Source: Streptosporangiaceae bacterium (GTDB lineage: Bacteria > Actinomycetota > Actinomycetes > Streptosporangiales > Streptosporangiaceae). From it: a stretch of DNA of 6,953 nucleotides. A model generated the notes under the pieces. The model was not told where the DNA came from, ran no database searches, and saw nothing but the letters and a program-made list of their open reading frames with translations. The position numbers and the translations under genes are program-made. The stretch is from the NCBI GenBank assembly GCA_030043395.1, contig JASHXW010000433.1, positions 1 to 6,953 of the forward strand, read 5' to 3'. Positions 6,128 through 6,953 of this stretch are shown in pieces; position 1 is the stretch's first letter; each line of letters opens with the position of its first letter.

Positions 6128-6164
6128 ACCAGAGATTATACGTTAAAGCGTATGCTCCTGTCTG
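6128..6164 (-). promoter_or_regulatory. Promoter of the toxin-antitoxin unit, leaderless
   Basis: On the minus strand a perfect -10 TATAAT (6140-6135) is followed by the 7 bases CTCTGGT and then the GTG start, so transcription should begin at or within a base of the start codon. A -35-like CAGACA (6164-6159, four of six consensus bases) lies at an 18-bp spacing. Leaderless genes are frequent in actinobacteria and show this -10-to-start distance. Confidence 0.75.
6138..6153. promoter_or_regulatory. Palindrome ATACG-N6-CGTAT over the -10/spacer, likely antitoxin operator
   Basis: Perfect 5-bp arms (6138-6142 and 6149-6153) flank TTAAAG. One arm overlaps three bases of the -10 box, so a bound dimer would block RNA polymerase. 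The size and place match operators of Xre-type antitoxins, and the antitoxin encoded downstream is the obvious ligand. Binding is inferred. Confidence 0.6.
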
Positions 6165-6174
6165 GACCTCCAGA
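6161..6174. promoter_or_regulatory. Second palindrome TCTGGA-CC-TCCAGA at the -35 region
   Basis: Perfect 6-bp arms with a 2-bp centre overlap the -35-like hexamer (6159-6164). Its sequence is unrelated to the -10 palindrome, so a different protein or a different DNA-binding surface would be needed. It may also be chance or a small hairpin. Confidence 0.35.
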
Positions 6175-6262
6175 ACGAGAGCAATCGGGCGTGGTGGCAA
6201 GAAGTCGGCAACGACGGATGAGGCTGTTGCGGGTTGGGTTGCCGCCTCCCTAGCTGTCGACT

Positions 6263-6953
6263 TCAACCGGCGGGCGTGACCTGCAGGACGAGCCTTGAGG
6301 GGTGCTGTCCTCCGTGGAAGACGGTCTGGCGGACGACGACGGGCGGCGCATCGCCGGCGTAGCCCAGCCCGGTGTTGGGGTTGGGGTGATAGTTCGGGGA
6401 GAGCGAGGAGCTGACGGCGATCTCAAGCGACTCCCCCGGGCCTAGCTCGAGCGCGATGTCGTTCACCTCTATATCCAGCTCGTAGCTCACCCCTGGCTCG
6501 AGCAGGCTGATCTGCTCCAGCGAGGAACGCATCGCCGCGCTCAGGATGCCGTCCGCGACGATCGTGGTTGTGCCGTCGGCGCGAACGTAGCCGAGCGAGA
6601 CGACGAAGTCGGTGTCGACGCCAGTCGTGGACGCGTACAGCACTGCGTGCACGGGGCCTGCGATCGACAGCGAAGACTGCATCGGCTCCGTCCGGTACCT
6701 GAGCACGTCGTCGCGTCCGTCGATCAGGACGGCCGGCCGCGGCGCCCACTCCAGCCGGTCCCGGCCGTGCAGCATCAGCATGCTCAGTACGGGACGGGCC
6801 GGGTCGTAGTCGTAATCGCGAGTCGCCTCGGTGGCGTGAGGCTCCGTGCTCGCTGTCCCGTCCGCATGCAGGTAGAGCACGTGCTCGTCGCTTCCGGCCG
6901 GTGGCCAGCTGCTGGACTCACGCCACTCGTTGACGCCGAGGCTGTAGTAGCGG
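6263..6953 (-). CDS. CocE/NonD family hydrolase, C-terminal part (5' end beyond the window)
   Basis: The visible 229 residues begin with RYYSLGVNEWRESSSWPPAG, then HVLYLHADGTAS, the junction typical of CocE/NonD serine hydrolases entering the PepX_C jelly-roll domain. Further family marks are PARPVLS, LIDGRDDVLRYRTEPM (76-91), LSIAGPVHAVLYASTTGVDTDF (96-117), LEPGVSYELDIEVND (151-165) and NPNTG (191-195). The alpha/beta-hydrolase core with its Ser-Asp-His triad lies outside the window, so activity (acyl-ester or X-prolyl peptide hydrolysis) cannot be narrowed. The gene ends 135 bp before the toxin gene on the same strand. No good terminator is visible in that gap, but the toxin has its own promoter. 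Confidence 0.9.
   Translation of the reverse strand, partial: RYYSLGVNEWRESSSWPPAGSDEHVLYLHADGTASTEPHATEATRDYDYDPARPVLSMLMLHGRDRLEWAPRPAVLIDGRDDVLRYRTEPMQSSLSIAGPVHAVLYASTTGVDTDFVVSLGYVRADGTTTIVADGILSAAMRSSLEQISLLEPGVSYELDIEVNDIALELGPGESLEIAVSSSLSPNYHPNPNTGLGYAGDAPPVVVRQTVFHGGQHPSRLVLQVTPAG

Noticed and set aside
6207..6243. GGCAAC/GTTGCC inverted repeat between the hydrolase and toxin genes as a terminator
   Set aside because: The arms are 6 bp with a 25-nt loop, or 5 bp using the nearer GTTGC. Both are too weak to call.

Overview
The window looks like chromosomal DNA from a high-GC actinobacterium. Hand-counted 60-base lines in the long genes reach about 72% GC. The families present (a NarL/FixJ response regulator, a secreted kelch protein, an Arg-rich DEAD-box helicase, a CocE/NonD hydrolase, a Gp49-type RelE toxin with an Xre antitoxin) are typical of Streptomyces-like and Streptosporangiales-like genomes. 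The genus cannot be fixed from the sequence alone.

Left part (1-1053): the 5' end of a response-regulator gene runs off the left edge on the minus strand. It diverges from a small plus-strand membrane protein gene (440-985). The 263-bp gap between them holds two clean inverted repeats. A strong hairpin follows the membrane gene.

Middle (1230-4476): a secreted, cysteine-free kelch/galactose-oxidase-like protein (plus strand) converges on a full-length DEAD-box RNA helicase (minus strand). Upstream of the helicase, 4477-4915 has no confident gene, only one weak small ORF with a possible membrane segment.

Right part (4916-6953, all minus strand): the 3' part of a CocE/NonD hydrolase gene enters from the right edge. 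After a 135-bp gap comes a compact three-gene unit: a RelE/HigB-like toxin, an Xre antitoxin with a long C-terminal extension, and an unrecognised 126-residue protein. The genes overlap by 4 bp and 20 bp. The toxin has a perfect TATAAT box 7 bp before its GTG and no Shine-Dalgarno site, so its mRNA is probably leaderless. The antitoxin has a strong Shine-Dalgarno site inside the toxin gene. Two palindromes sit on the -10/spacer and -35 regions and suggest autoregulation. Sampled GC here (55-62%) is lower than in the flanking genes, which fits a mobile accessory module. This toxin-antitoxin-plus-third-gene unit is the best candidate for an undescribed system in the window.
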